A stretch of DNA of 64,000 nucleotides from assembly GCA_963734595.1 (NCBI GenBank), contig CAVTHV010000031.1:1-64000 (forward strand), written 5' to 3'. The notes under the pieces are model-generated. The model was not told where the DNA came from. It was given only the letters and a program-made list of their open reading frames with translations, and made no database searches. Below, one piece after another: positions 17,669 to 25,349 of this stretch. Source of the stretch: CAKKQX01 sp963734595 (GTDB taxonomy: Bacteria > Pseudomonadota > Gammaproteobacteria > Burkholderiales > SG8-41). Each line of letters starts with the position of its first letter. Position 1 is the stretch's first letter. The position numbers were made by a program, and so were the translations under genes.

Positions 17669-17962
17669 ATGAAGCTCTTTCGCTGGAATGCCGGGAAGAA
17701 CGAAGCGCTGAAGGCAGACCGTGGCTTGTCGTTCGAGAGGGTCGTGGTGGCGATCGAGTCCGGCGGATTGCTCGATATTCTGGCCCATCCGAACAAGGCC
17801 AAATATCCAAAACAGCAGGTGCTTGTGGTTGCGTTCGATAACTACGCTTACCTGGTGCCTTTTGCGGAAGAAAAAGACCACTTCTTCCTGAAGACTGTCA
17901 TTCCCAGCCGCAAGGCGACCAGGGATTATTTGAATCGAGGTGAGCCAGATGTCAAAAATTGA
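17669..17962 (+). CDS. BrnT-like toxin of a type II toxin-antitoxin pair
   Basis: 97 residues. FRWNAGKNEALKADRGLSFERVVVAIESG matches the BrnT pattern (F-x-W-x2-x-KN-x2-L-x-RGLSFE), followed by a beta-strand LVVAFDNYAYLVPF and the basic C-terminal IPSRKATRDYL that mirrors the catalytic R/S region. BrnT proteins are RelE-fold ribonucleases. The antitoxin start lies 14 bp inside its 3' end, the usual toxin-first arrangement. No strong ribosome binding site is seen. Confidence 0.72.
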   Translation: MKLFRWNAGKNEALKADRGLSFERVVVAIESGGLLDILAHPNKAKYPKQQVLVVAFDNYAYLVPFAEEKDHFFLKTVIPSRKATRDYLNRGEPDVKN

Positions 17963-18269
17963 TGCTTACGAACGGAAAATCCTGGAGTCTTTTGAAAAAG
18001 GCAAGCTCAGGTCCGTCGCCACAAAGAGCGAGCTCGAGAAGCTCAAGGCCGCGGCGCGAGCCACGGCCATCAAGGATCGCCGGGTCAACATCCGCTTGTC
18101 TTCCATCGACATCAATGATATCCAGGTCAAGGCAATGGAAGAGGGCCTTCCCTATCAAACTCTGATTGCCAGTGTTCTGCATAAGTATGCGAGCGGGCGC
18201 CTCGTTGAAAAGTCTCAACGCGTGAGCGGTCGACCGACGCGGACGCCGCGCAAGCGCGGTACCGATTAG
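17949..18269 (+). CDS. CopG/ribbon-helix-helix antitoxin
   Basis: 106 residues. N-terminal helix likely wraps the toxin; the DNA-binding RHH segment is VNIRLSSIDINDIQVKAMEEG followed by LPYQTLIASVLHKYASGRL. The C-terminus is basic (RPTRTPRKR). Start ATG 17949 overlaps the toxin stop by 14 bp, with GAGG upstream. Expected to bind the toxin and repress the pair. Confidence 0.72.
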   Translation: MSKIDAYERKILESFEKGKLRSVATKSELEKLKAAARATAIKDRRVNIRLSSIDINDIQVKAMEEGLPYQTLIASVLHKYASGRLVEKSQRVSGRPTRTPRKRGTD

Positions 18270-18279
18270 CGCTTAACCG

Positions 18280-18420
18280 CCGTGACCGGTGAACCGTGAA
18301 GGATGAGGGCGGAGGGATGAGGGATGAAGGGTGAAGGGAAAGCGGAAGGATGAGGAGAAAAGCGGTGACCGGTGGCCAGTGACCGTGAATCGTGAATCGG
18401 AAATCGTGCCGGGCGATTCG
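18280..18420 (+). repeat. Degenerate repeat array (modules A and B)
   Basis: GGATGAGGGCGGAGGGATGAGGGATGAAGG heptamer run followed by GTGACCGG and GTGAATCG units. It ends just before the promoter of the next receptor gene. Confidence 0.65.
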
Positions 18421-18454
18421 AGTCATATTGTGGAGACGACGGGCCGCTCCGGCG

Positions 18455-18483
18455 TTGACAACTCACGGTGCCGTGCCTACAGT
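18455..18483 (+). promoter_or_regulatory. Sigma-70-type promoter for the Bug receptor gene
   Basis: TTGACA (18455-18460), 17-bp spacer, TACAGT (18478-18483), 42 bp before the receptor ATG. Consensus -35 and near-consensus -10 at ideal spacing. Confidence 0.7.
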
Positions 18484-18524
18484 GCCCGCTCGGGTGCCAT
18501 GACGATATTTACCGGGAGGAGACA

Positions 18525-19493
18525 ATGCGAAAGATATTGACCGCGGTTGCGTTACCGATTCTTGCCCTGTGCTGCGCGCAGGCGGCGCTCAGCCAAAACT
18601 ATCCCAACCGGCCGATCCGCATGATCGTGCCGTGGAATCCCGGCGGCACTTCCGACACCATCGCCCGCCTCCTCGGCAACAAGATGACCGAACACTGGGG
18701 CCAGCAGGTCGTGATCGACATGCGCGCGGGCGCGAGCGGCATCATCGGCACCGAAATCGCCATGGGCACGACCCCCGACGGTTATACCTTGCTGCATGCC
18801 AATATGAGCCAGTGGGCGACCAACCCGTTTCTCTACAAGACGAGATACGACACGCTGCGGGATTTCACGCCGCTCAGCCTGGTCGCGATCGCGCCGCAAC
18901 TGGTCGTGGTGTATCCGGGGCTGCCGGTGAAGTCGGTGCAGGATCTGATCGCGTACGCGAAGACGAAGCCGGGCGAGCTCAACTTCGGTTCGGGCGGCGC
19001 CGGGACGCTCGCCTATTCCGCGGGAGAACTGTTCAAGTCCATGACCGGCGTGAACCTGGTGCATATTCCGTTCAAGGGGACGATTCTCGCGCTCAACGAT
19101 CTTCTGGCCGGCCGGGTGCATGTGGTCTTTTCCGACATGCCGATCGCGCTGCCTCACGCAAAATCGGGCCGGCTGCGCGCTATCGCGGTAACCAGCGCGA
19201 AACGCACGATGCTGATGCCCGACATGCCGACGGTCGCGGAATCCGGCGTGCCGGGGTACTCGCTCGAGAACTCGTGGGGCATCTTCGCGCCGAAGGGATT
19301 GCCCAGGAAACTCGTCACGACCCTCAACACGGAGATCGTGCGGGTGCATAACCTGAAGGACATCAAGGAGCGTTTCGTGTCGCTGGGGGTCGAGGCGACC
19401 AGCAGCACGCCCGAGGAGTTCGCCGCGGTCATCAAGTCCGACGCCGCCACGTTCTCGAAGATCATCAAGGCGACCGGCGCGAAGGTCGACTGA
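18525..19493 (+). CDS. TctC/Bug-family periplasmic receptor
   Basis: 322 residues, full length. Signal peptide MRKILTAVALPILALCCAQAALS, then YPNRPIRMIVPWNPGGTSDTIARL, the ligand-contact stretch MRAGASGIIGTEIAMGTTPDGYT, FGSGGAGTLAYSAGELFK, HIPFKGTILALNDLLAGRV and the C-terminal FSKIIKATGAKVD. AGGAGAC lies 6 nt before the ATG. Binds a small carboxylate or related ligand; transporter partners are not encoded nearby. The C-terminus is nearly identical to a decayed copy at 44.2 kb. Confidence 0.9.
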   Translation: MRKILTAVALPILALCCAQAALSQNYPNRPIRMIVPWNPGGTSDTIARLLGNKMTEHWGQQVVIDMRAGASGIIGTEIAMGTTPDGYTLLHANMSQWATNPFLYKTRYDTLRDFTPLSLVAIAPQLVVVYPGLPVKSVQDLIAYAKTKPGELNFGSGGAGTLAYSAGELFKSMTGVNLVHIPFKGTILALNDLLAGRVHVVFSDMPIALPHAKSGRLRAIAVTSAKRTMLMPDMPTVAESGVPGYSLENSWGIFAPKGLPRKLVTTLNTEIVRVHNLKDIKERFVSLGVEATSSTPEEFAAVIKSDAATFSKIIKATGAKVD

Positions 19494-19496
19494 CGT

Positions 19497-19710
19497 TGAG
19501 ACTGAGGGATAGGGCTAGGGATAGTCAGGGATTGAGGGATGAGGGCCCTAAAGGATACGCTTCGCTTAATGAGTGATTAAGTGATTGAGTGATTGAGTGA
19601 TTGAGTGATCGGTAAGCGGTTAATTTATTCGTGTTTCCTCTGTGTCCTTCGTGTCGCTTTGTGAATTCTTGGCGTGCTTGGCGTCCTTGGCGGTTCATTT
19701 GTTTTGATTT
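19497..19710 (+). repeat. Full composite repeat (A-REP-B-C-D)
   Basis: GGGATAGGGCTAGGG units, REP-like core at 19546-19573 (GGATACG-CTTCG-CTTAATGAG), GTGATTGA octamers, linker GCGGTTAATTTATTCG, CCTCTGTGTCCTTCGTG, and CTTGGCGTGCTTGGCGTCCTTGGCGG. It lies at the convergent 3' ends of the receptor gene and the glutaredoxin-DinB gene. Confidence 0.8.
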
Positions 19711-19725
19711 TTACCCGCTAGAACA

Positions 19726-20496
19726 TCATTCCCACAGCCGCTCCGGCATCGGGAGCCCGGCAAGATCCGACGCGGTGAGCGGCCCGTCGGCCTGGATGCC
19801 CATGCGTTCGAGCACCGCGATCAGCTGCCTGCAGTGCTGCGCGGAATGCCAGGTGACGCGCTCGAACACCTTGTGCGCGGACGTATCGCCGAAATAGGTC
19901 TTGAGCATGCGGGACAACGTGCGGTCTTCGAGCCCATTCCACCACGCTTCATAGCGCTTCCAGACGCTCGCGCCGTAACGGGCGATATCGTCGCCGGTCT
20001 GCATCGAATCGGGAGGTTCGTTATCGGCGATCTTCACCGAGTATTCCGCGCCATCCCAGGTTTCAAGAAACGACTCGCCGATCCGGAACACGTGGTAACA
20101 CAGCGTCCTGACCACGCGTTCCCGATGCGGGATCACCTGCTCGCGAAAGCGCTCGGCGGGAAATTGGCGCGCGTAACGTTGCGCCGCGGCAAACACCATT
20201 TCGTACTTGCTGTAGAGCTGCTCCGGCGACAGCCCGTTGGCGCCCGGCATGGGGACGCCGGCGAATTTCGCGAACGGGTCGAGCATCTGGCCGAATGCGA
20301 ATTTGTCCCCCTTCGCGAGGACGGGCACCTTGCGCAGCCCGTACTTGTTGAACAGCAGTTCGCGGCCGCCCGGGTCGTTGAGCACGTCGATCACGACCAT
20401 ATCGATTCCACTTTTCGAAAGAAACTCTTTCGTTCGGAGGCAGCTGCTTCACCCCGGCTGGGTGAAGTACATGTACTTGTCAGCGACGATTTCCAT
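19726..20496 (-). CDS. Candidate selenoprotein: glutaredoxin domain fused to DinB-like domain, in-frame UGA at codon 16
   Basis: 256 codons from ATG 20494-20496 (AAGGAG 8 nt upstream) to TGA 19726-19728. Residues 1-15 read MEIVADKYMYFTQPG; codon 16 is TGA (20449-20451); then SSCLRTKEFLSKSGI without any frame change. Glutaredoxins have C-x-x-C exactly here, so UGA replaces the first, nucleophilic cysteine: U-S-S-C. The thioredoxin fold continues with KVPVLAKGDKFAFG (cis-Pro VP). Residues ~95-256 form a DinB-like four-helix bundle with the three-His metal set (YHVFRI, and WHSAQH). The frame is clean throughout, unlike many neighbours. A SECIS-like hairpin follows the UGA. Selenocysteine is inference; the alternative is a TGC-to-TGA error or nonsense mutation. 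Confidence 0.72.
20416..20432 (-). promoter_or_regulatory. Candidate bacterial SECIS hairpin
   Basis: On the minus strand CGAAAGA-GTT-TCTTTCG forms a perfect 7-bp stem with a GUU triloop. The loop begins 24 nt after the UGA (23 nt between), within the range known for bacterial SECIS elements, and a G followed by U opens the loop as SelB requires in known cases. It lies inside codons for T-K-E-F-L-S, where AAA, TTT and CTT are unusual choices for this GC-rich genome, consistent with selection on RNA structure. Confidence 0.6.
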
Positions 20497-20577
20497 TGTT
20501 CACTCTCCTTGGATGCGGTACGACATCGATAAGTCTAACGCCATTTCAGGCACGATAGCGAAGCACGTCCGGACCCG

Positions 20578-21300
20578 TTATCGATTGCCGAGGGGTTCCA
20601 GGCCGGTGTTCGTAATGGCTTTGGCTGCCGCTGGCGAGGCCAGGAATTCGATGACCGAGCGGGCGAGGGCCGGATCCGGGCAAGTCGCGGCAACACCGGC
20701 GGCAAACACGGAGACCTTCTGCAATTCCGGCGGCAGCGGCGTGATGTGGGCGATCCCCGGCACGGGAAGCAATTCGCTCATCTGCTGGAAGCCGATCTCG
20801 GCCTCGCCCCGCGCCACCACGGCGCCTGCGCGCTCGCCGCCGCCGACGAAACGGCACTTGCCGAGCACCTGGTCGGCGATTCCCAGTCGCTGAACCAGTT
20901 CGGTCGTCACGTATTGGCCGCTGATGCTGGCGGAATACGCGATGGATTTCGCCTGCAGCAGCGTGCGCCGCAATGCATCGGCCGAGCCGATGTCCGGTTT
21001 GGGCGCGCCGGCGCGCACCGCCATGCCGATGGTCGATCGCGCGACAGGCATATAGCCTTCGGCCAGGACCAGGCCGTCCTCGATGAATTTGCGGAGCACG
21101 GCCTCTCCGACGATGACGATGTCCACGATCTCGCCGCGCTTCAGCCGGCTCGCGATGGAGCCGTCGCCGGTGCCGATGGACGTCGAAGCGGTGACGATCT
21201 TTTTCCCGGTCAGCTTTTCCAGTTGCGGGATCAACGCCAGATGCGCCGCGGTAAAGGCGCCCGAGGTCATCACCCGGAATTCGTTTGCAGGTGCGGTCAT
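20578..21300 (-). CDS. ModA-like substrate-binding-domain protein without a signal peptide
   Basis: 240 residues: FRVMTSGAFTAAHLALIPQLEKLTG, then STSIGTGDGSIASRLKRGEIVDIVIVGE, YMPVARSTIGMAVRAGAPKPDI, and the late SVIEFLASPAAAKAI. This is the molybdate/extracellular-solute-binding fold (ModA, PBP type II). The first residues MTAPANEFRV are not a secretion signal, so it may act in the cytoplasm or its start may be further upstream. It precedes the glutaredoxin-DinB gene by 81 bp on the same strand; a shared transcript is possible. Many such orphan proteins in Betaproteobacteria have no known ligand. Confidence 0.75.
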   Translation of the reverse strand: MTAPANEFRVMTSGAFTAAHLALIPQLEKLTGKKIVTASTSIGTGDGSIASRLKRGEIVDIVIVGEAVLRKFIEDGLVLAEGYMPVARSTIGMAVRAGAPKPDIGSADALRRTLLQAKSIAYSASISGQYVTTELVQRLGIADQVLGKCRFVGGGERAGAVVARGEAEIGFQQMSELLPVPGIAHITPLPPELQKVSVFAAGVAATCPDPALARSVIEFLASPAAAKAITNTGLEPLGNR

Positions 21301-21530
21301 GGCTGTTTATATCACTCCTGATTGTTCATTCGTTGCTCACGCAAGGCGGTCATTATGCCCGCCTGTGACAAAGATAACAGATTGGCGGTGCTTGAGCGGC
21401 GCACGGGGGTGTTGCCGGCGACAGATGGCCATTTCCGATCTGTCGTCCTGCGCCCGCCTCTGGTAGCATCGAACCCGGCGCGCCAAAATTCCGGCTGTCG
21501 CATCCGGGTCGTTCACCAGGGAGATGGTTC

Positions 21531-22346
21531 ATGTCTGCCATGTTCAGAAAAGCCGCAACGCTCTTGTGGTTGTTCGTTCTGGTCACGCTGTCCAGTGCCG
21601 CACTCGCGCAAACCAAGCCCAGCCGCACCGTGTTCGACGGCGCGCCGCCCCGGTCGATTCTGTGGGTGGGGAACAGTTTCTTTTACTACAACAACAGCAT
21701 GCACAATTACGTCGGCAGGCTGGTCAGGTCCGCGGTCCCGAAAATGGCACACCGTTCCACGTCGGTGACCATCAGCGGCTCCGGCCTCGACTGGCACGAC
21801 ATGGAGTCCTATTTCCGGCCGAACGGCATCGGCAAGTATTCCTTCGTCGGCGACAACGAGGTGAGGTTCAACAAGCTCGACAAGCTGTTCGACGCCGTCA
21901 TCATGTCGGACTGCAGCCAGTGCCCCGTTCACCCGAAACTGAAGCCGGTGTTTCACGAATACGCGAAGATACAGAGCGACATCGTTCGCAAGCACGGCGC
22001 CGTGCCGGTATTCCTGATGACGTGGGCCTACAAGGACAAGCCGGAGATGACGGCGCAACTGGCGGAGGAGTACACGATCGCCGGCAACGACAACGATGCG
22101 CTGGTCATTCCCGCCGGCCTGGCGTTTGCGAAAGCGATCGGCAAGAGGCCCGATCTCGAGTTCTATCAGCCGGACAAGCGGCACCCGACCCTGATCGGCA
22201 CTTACCTCGCGGCCTGCACGACTTACGCGGCGATCTACGGCAAGTCGCCGGTCGGCAATTCCTATGTGGCGGGTATCGATGCCCAGACTGCCAATTTCCT
22301 GCAGACGGTCGCATGGGAAACGGTGCAGGAATACTTTGGAAAATAA
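21531..22346 (+). CDS. Exported SGNH/GDSL-hydrolase-like protein
   Basis: 271 residues, signal peptide LLWLFVLVTLSSAALAQ. Block I reads SILWVGNSFFYYNNS, where the usual GDS is GNS as in some SGNH families; the late block has DKRHPTLIGTYLAACTTYAAIYG, with the D-x-x-H catalytic pair (D-K-R-H). GGGAGATGG precedes ATG 21531. Likely a periplasmic esterase or carbohydrate deacylase; substrate unknown. Confidence 0.72.
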   Translation: MSAMFRKAATLLWLFVLVTLSSAALAQTKPSRTVFDGAPPRSILWVGNSFFYYNNSMHNYVGRLVRSAVPKMAHRSTSVTISGSGLDWHDMESYFRPNGIGKYSFVGDNEVRFNKLDKLFDAVIMSDCSQCPVHPKLKPVFHEYAKIQSDIVRKHGAVPVFLMTWAYKDKPEMTAQLAEEYTIAGNDNDALVIPAGLAFAKAIGKRPDLEFYQPDKRHPTLIGTYLAACTTYAAIYGKSPVGNSYVAGIDAQTANFLQTVAWETVQEYFGK

Positions 22347-22364
22347 ATAGACCGGTCAGAATCG

Positions 22365-22470
22365 TGACTGAGCGACCAGAACGTGATTCGTGGTTCGTGG
22401 TACGTAATTCCTGGAGCAACGAGCAACGAGCAACGGAACAACGAACAACGAACATCGCACGAATACCTTT
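22365..22470 (+). repeat. Short tandem run of GAGCAAC/GAACAAC heptamers
   Basis: CGTGGTTCGTGG-type units are followed by GAGCAACGAGCAACGGAACA and GAACAACGAACA, a period-7 run seen only here. It lies in the 5' region of the MAPEG-like gene. Confidence 0.6.
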
Positions 22471-22483
22471 CAAGGAGCTGCTC

Positions 22484-22864
22484 ATGATCATCACCGCTTT
22501 CTACGCCGGCCTGCTGGCGCTGGTGTTTCTGGTCCTGTCGCTGCGCGTCGTGCAGTTCCGGCGGCGCGGGATCAGCCTCGGCGACGGCGGCAATCCGCAC
22601 ATGCGGCGCGTCATACGCGGCCACGCGAATTTCGCCGAGTACGTGCCGTTCATCCTCGTGCTGATGCTGATCCTGGAACGCAGCCGTACTCCGGTCTATG
22701 TCCTCCATGCGCTGGGCATCACGCTGCTCATCGCGCGAGTGCTCCATGGCTACGCGCTGAGCTTCACCCAGAAATTCTTCCTCGGCCGCTTTCTCGGCGC
22801 GGCGCTGACCTTCGGCGTGCTGCTCGTCGCCGGGTTGCTGTGCTTGTGGGAGGGGGTGGCCTGA
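22484..22864 (+). CDS. MAPEG-family membrane protein
   Basis: 126 residues, four hydrophobic helices. The family signature is visible: GNPHMRRVIRGHANFAEYVPFILVLMLILE (R-x-x-R-x-x-x-N-x-x-E), followed by YVLHALGITLLIARVLHGY. MAPEG proteins are microsomal-glutathione-transferase-like. AAGGAG lies 7 nt upstream of the ATG. The gene is bounded by repeat arrays on both sides. Confidence 0.85.
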   Translation: MIITAFYAGLLALVFLVLSLRVVQFRRRGISLGDGGNPHMRRVIRGHANFAEYVPFILVLMLILERSRTPVYVLHALGITLLIARVLHGYALSFTQKFFLGRFLGAALTFGVLLVAGLLCLWEGVA

Positions 22865-22865
22865 C

Positions 22866-23130
22866 AGCAGGGATGAGGGCGGAGGGCCCTAAAGGATACG
22901 TTTCACTTAATGAGGGATGAGGGACTCGAAGGATGAGTGATTCAGTGATTCAGTGATGGGGATGAAGCGTGAATCGTGAATCGGAAATCGGGAATCGTGA
23001 GAGGTTAATTTATCTCTTTGTTCTTCCTCTGTGTCCTCTGTGTCTCCGCTGTTGATCTTCTTGGCGTGCTTGGCGGACTTGGCGGTTCAAAATCGTAAAT
23101 GCGTAAATCGTGAAAAGCTGAAAGGGAATC
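22866..23130 (+). repeat. Full composite repeat (A-REP-A-B-C-D), best-preserved copy
   Basis: GGATGAGGGCGGAGGG, REP-like core 22887-22916, GGGATGAGGG, GTGATTCA and GTGAATCG units, linker GAGGTTAATTTATCTC, CCTCTGTGTCCTCTGTG, TCTCCGCTGTTGATC, CTTGGCGTGCTTGGCGG and the end GGTTCAAAAT. It is used as the reference for module order. Confidence 0.85.
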
Positions 23131-23133
23131 GGG

Positions 23134-23547
23134 ATGAAACAGGAAGCCATTGCGGGAAGCTGTTTGTGCGGGGCGGTGCGGTTCGAAATCCGGCCGCCGT
23201 TGTCGGGGTTCAGGTATTGCCATTGCAGCCGCTGCCAGAAGGTGACCGGCGCCGCGCATGCGGCGAACATCTTTCTCCCGGCGAGCCAGTTCGCCTGGCT
23301 GGCCGGCGAAGCGCTGACCCGCCGTTTCGATCTGCCGGGCGCCAAGCGCTTTGCGGTGTCGTTCTGCACGCAGTGCGGCACGCGCGTGCCGCACAAGATC
23401 GCCGGCACGGAAAACGTGCTTATTCCGGCGGGCGTTCTCGATGCGAGCCCGGAGCAGCATCCCGACAGCAGCATTTTCTGGGGATCGAAAGCGCCGTGGT
23501 ACGTCGAGCCGCAGGAACTGCCGAAGCACGACGAGTATGGGAAGTGA
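23134..23547 (+). CDS. GFA (glutathione-dependent formaldehyde-activating/CENP-V) family protein
   Basis: 137 residues with the zinc-binding cysteine pattern: GSCLCGAVRFE, RYCHCSRCQKVTGAAHAAN, and the late FCTQCGTRVPHK. GFA-domain proteins bind zinc with these Cys; most have unknown substrates. The start ATG 23134 lies right after the repeat end and has weak ribosome binding (AATCGGG), so the repeat may supply its leader. Confidence 0.82.
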   Translation: MKQEAIAGSCLCGAVRFEIRPPLSGFRYCHCSRCQKVTGAAHAANIFLPASQFAWLAGEALTRRFDLPGAKRFAVSFCTQCGTRVPHKIAGTENVLIPAGVLDASPEQHPDSSIFWGSKAPWYVEPQELPKHDEYGK

Positions 23548-23548
23548 T

Positions 23549-23771
23549 TAAGGCGGGGATGAGGGACTAGGGACTAGGGACTGGGGAATCGTGAATCGTG
23601 AATCGTGAATGGTGAATGGTGAATGACGTAAATGAGTGAATCGTGAGTGATTAGTCGATTACGTGTATTTCGTGTCCTTTGTGTCCGCTTTGGTTCCTTG
23701 GCGTGCTTGGCGTCTTGCGGTTCATTTTTCGATTTTCCTCTGTGTCCTCTGTGTCTCCGCTTTTGTTCTTC
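23549..23771 (+). repeat. Composite repeat array (A-B-C-D-C-D)
   Basis: GGGACTAGGGACTAGG, GTGAATCG/GTGAATGG octamers, CGTGTCCTTTGTGTCCGC, CTTGGCGTGCTTGGCG, then a second CCTCTGTGTCCTCTGTG and TTCTTCTTGACATGC, where the D module has changed into a -35 hexamer. Confidence 0.78.
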
Positions 23772-23799
23772 TTGACATGCTAGGATTGCGGTCTAACGA
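23772..23799 (+). promoter_or_regulatory. Sigma-70-type promoter arising at the end of a repeat
   Basis: TTGACA (23772-23777), 16-bp spacer, TAACGA (23794-23799), 20 bp before the oxidoreductase ATG. The surrounding TTCTTCTTGACATGC differs from the usual repeat TTCTTCTTGGCGTGC by two changes that create the consensus -35. Confidence 0.55.
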
Positions 23800-23819
23800 A
23801 TAAATTCTGTGAGGGAAAG

Positions 23820-24744
23820 ATGAAAGCAGCGTTCTTCATGAAAAACGGCGGGCCGGAGGTGATGCAGTATGGCGACGTGCCGGATCCGGTTGCCGGGCCC
23901 GGCCAGGTGCTGGTCGACGTGCACGCGGCCAGCGTCAACGGCGCCGACTGGAAGGTGCGCGCCGGCCACTATGCGCCGATCACCGAGTTTCCGTACATTC
24001 CGGGGCGCGATTTCTCCGGTGTCGTCAGCGCGCTCGGCGCCGGCGTGACGGATTTCGCGAGTCGGCGACGCGGTGTTCGGGGTCTGCGACGTCGGCACGG
24101 AAGCGGCTTACGCGGAGAAGGTCGCGATCAAGTCGGCGATCGTGGCGAAAAAGCCGGACAGCCTGTCGCACGCCGAGTGCGCGGCGCTGGCGCTGATCGG
24201 CATCACCGCGCTGTGCTCGGTCGAGGACACGCTGCAACTGAAGTCCGGTGAAACGATCCTGATCCAGGGCGGCGCGGGCGGCGTCGCCAGCTTCGCGATC
24301 CAGGTCGCCAAGCATATCGGCGCCCGCGTGATCACGACCACGAGCGCGGCGAACCGCGATTACCTGCGCGGTCTCGGCGCCGACCAGATCATCGACTACA
24401 ACGCGCAGGACTTCACGAAAGTGGTGTCCGGCTGCGACGCGGTGTTCGACACCGTCGGCGGCGATGTCGCGATGCGCTCGTTCGCCGTGCTGCGGCCGGG
24501 CGGACGCGCGGCGTTCATCGCCTCGGGCAATGCGGCGCCGACCTCGCCGCGCGCCGACGTCACATCGCTGCGCCCGAAAGTCGGGCGCGACCGCGCGCAT
24601 CTCGAGCGCATCGTCGCGCTCGTCACCGGCGGCGCCGTGCGCGTGCCCGAAATCAAACTCTACGCGTTGTCGGACGCCGCGGCGGCGCACCGGGTGAGCG
24701 AAGGGCGCCACCTGCGCGGCAAACTGGTGTTCAAGGTGCGCTGA
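23820..24744 (+). CDS. NADP-dependent zinc-less medium-chain oxidoreductase (quinone-reductase-like), one frame break
   Basis: About 307 residues. MKAAFFMKNGGPEVMQYGDVPDP and IPGRDFSGVVSALG are the GroES-like half; after one extra A near 24059 the frame continues VGDAVFGVCDVGTEAAYAEK, then ILIQGGAGGVASFAIQVAKHIGA (nucleotide-binding loop) and GADQIIDYNAQDF. Family members reduce quinones, enones or similar with NADPH. No zinc-ligand set is present. Downstream NnrU-like gene starts 22 bp after the stop. Confidence 0.83.
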
Positions 24745-24766
24745 TTCGTGCGCTGGAGAGTTGCGC

Positions 24767-25345
24767 ATGACTTATCTGATACTCGGCCTCGTCATTTTTC
24801 TCGGCGCCCACTCGGTTCGCATCTACGCGGATGACTGGCGCACGCGCACGATCGCGCGCATGGGCCCCAACGGCTGGAAAGCCGTCTACTCGCTGGTGTC
24901 GATCGCGGGGTTCGTGCTGATCGTCTGGGGTTTTGCCCAGGCGCGGGAGACGGGCGGCGTGCTCTATGCTCCGCCGGTATTCATGCGTCACATCACGGGG
25001 TTGCTCGTGCTGGGTTCCTTCGTGCTGCTGGCGGCGGCCAAGGTGCCCGGCAATCACATCAAGGCGGCGGTCGGGCACCCGATGGTCGCGGGCGTGAAGC
25101 TGTGGGCATTCGCGCACCTGCTGGCGAACGGCCGCGTGGCCGACGTCGTCCTGTTCGGCGCATTTCTCGCCTGGGCCATCGTCGATTTCATCGTCTCACG
25201 CAAGCGCGATCGCGCAGCGGGCACGCGCTATCCGGCAGGCAGCGGCGCGCGCACTGCGATGACCGTCGTCATCGGAGTCGCCGCATGGGTGGTGTTCGCG
25301 TTCTGGGCGCACCAGTGGCTTTTTGGAGTGGCGCCGTTTGCTTAA
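24767..25345 (+). CDS. NnrU-family membrane protein
   Basis: 192 residues, five or six hydrophobic helices. The signature HSVRIYADDWRT near residue 13 and KLWAFAHLLANGRVADVVLFGAFLAW in the middle are typical NnrU motifs. NnrU-type proteins are linked to nitric-oxide metabolism and have a carotenoid/isoprenoid-type relative, but most have no defined activity. GGAGAGTTGC precedes the ATG. Probably co-transcribed with the oxidoreductase upstream. Confidence 0.85.
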   Translation: MTYLILGLVIFLGAHSVRIYADDWRTRTIARMGPNGWKAVYSLVSIAGFVLIVWGFAQARETGGVLYAPPVFMRHITGLLVLGSFVLLAAAKVPGNHIKAAVGHPMVAGVKLWAFAHLLANGRVADVVLFGAFLAWAIVDFIVSRKRDRAAGTRYPAGSGARTAMTVVIGVAAWVVFAFWAHQWLFGVAPFA

Positions 25346-25349
25346 GCGC

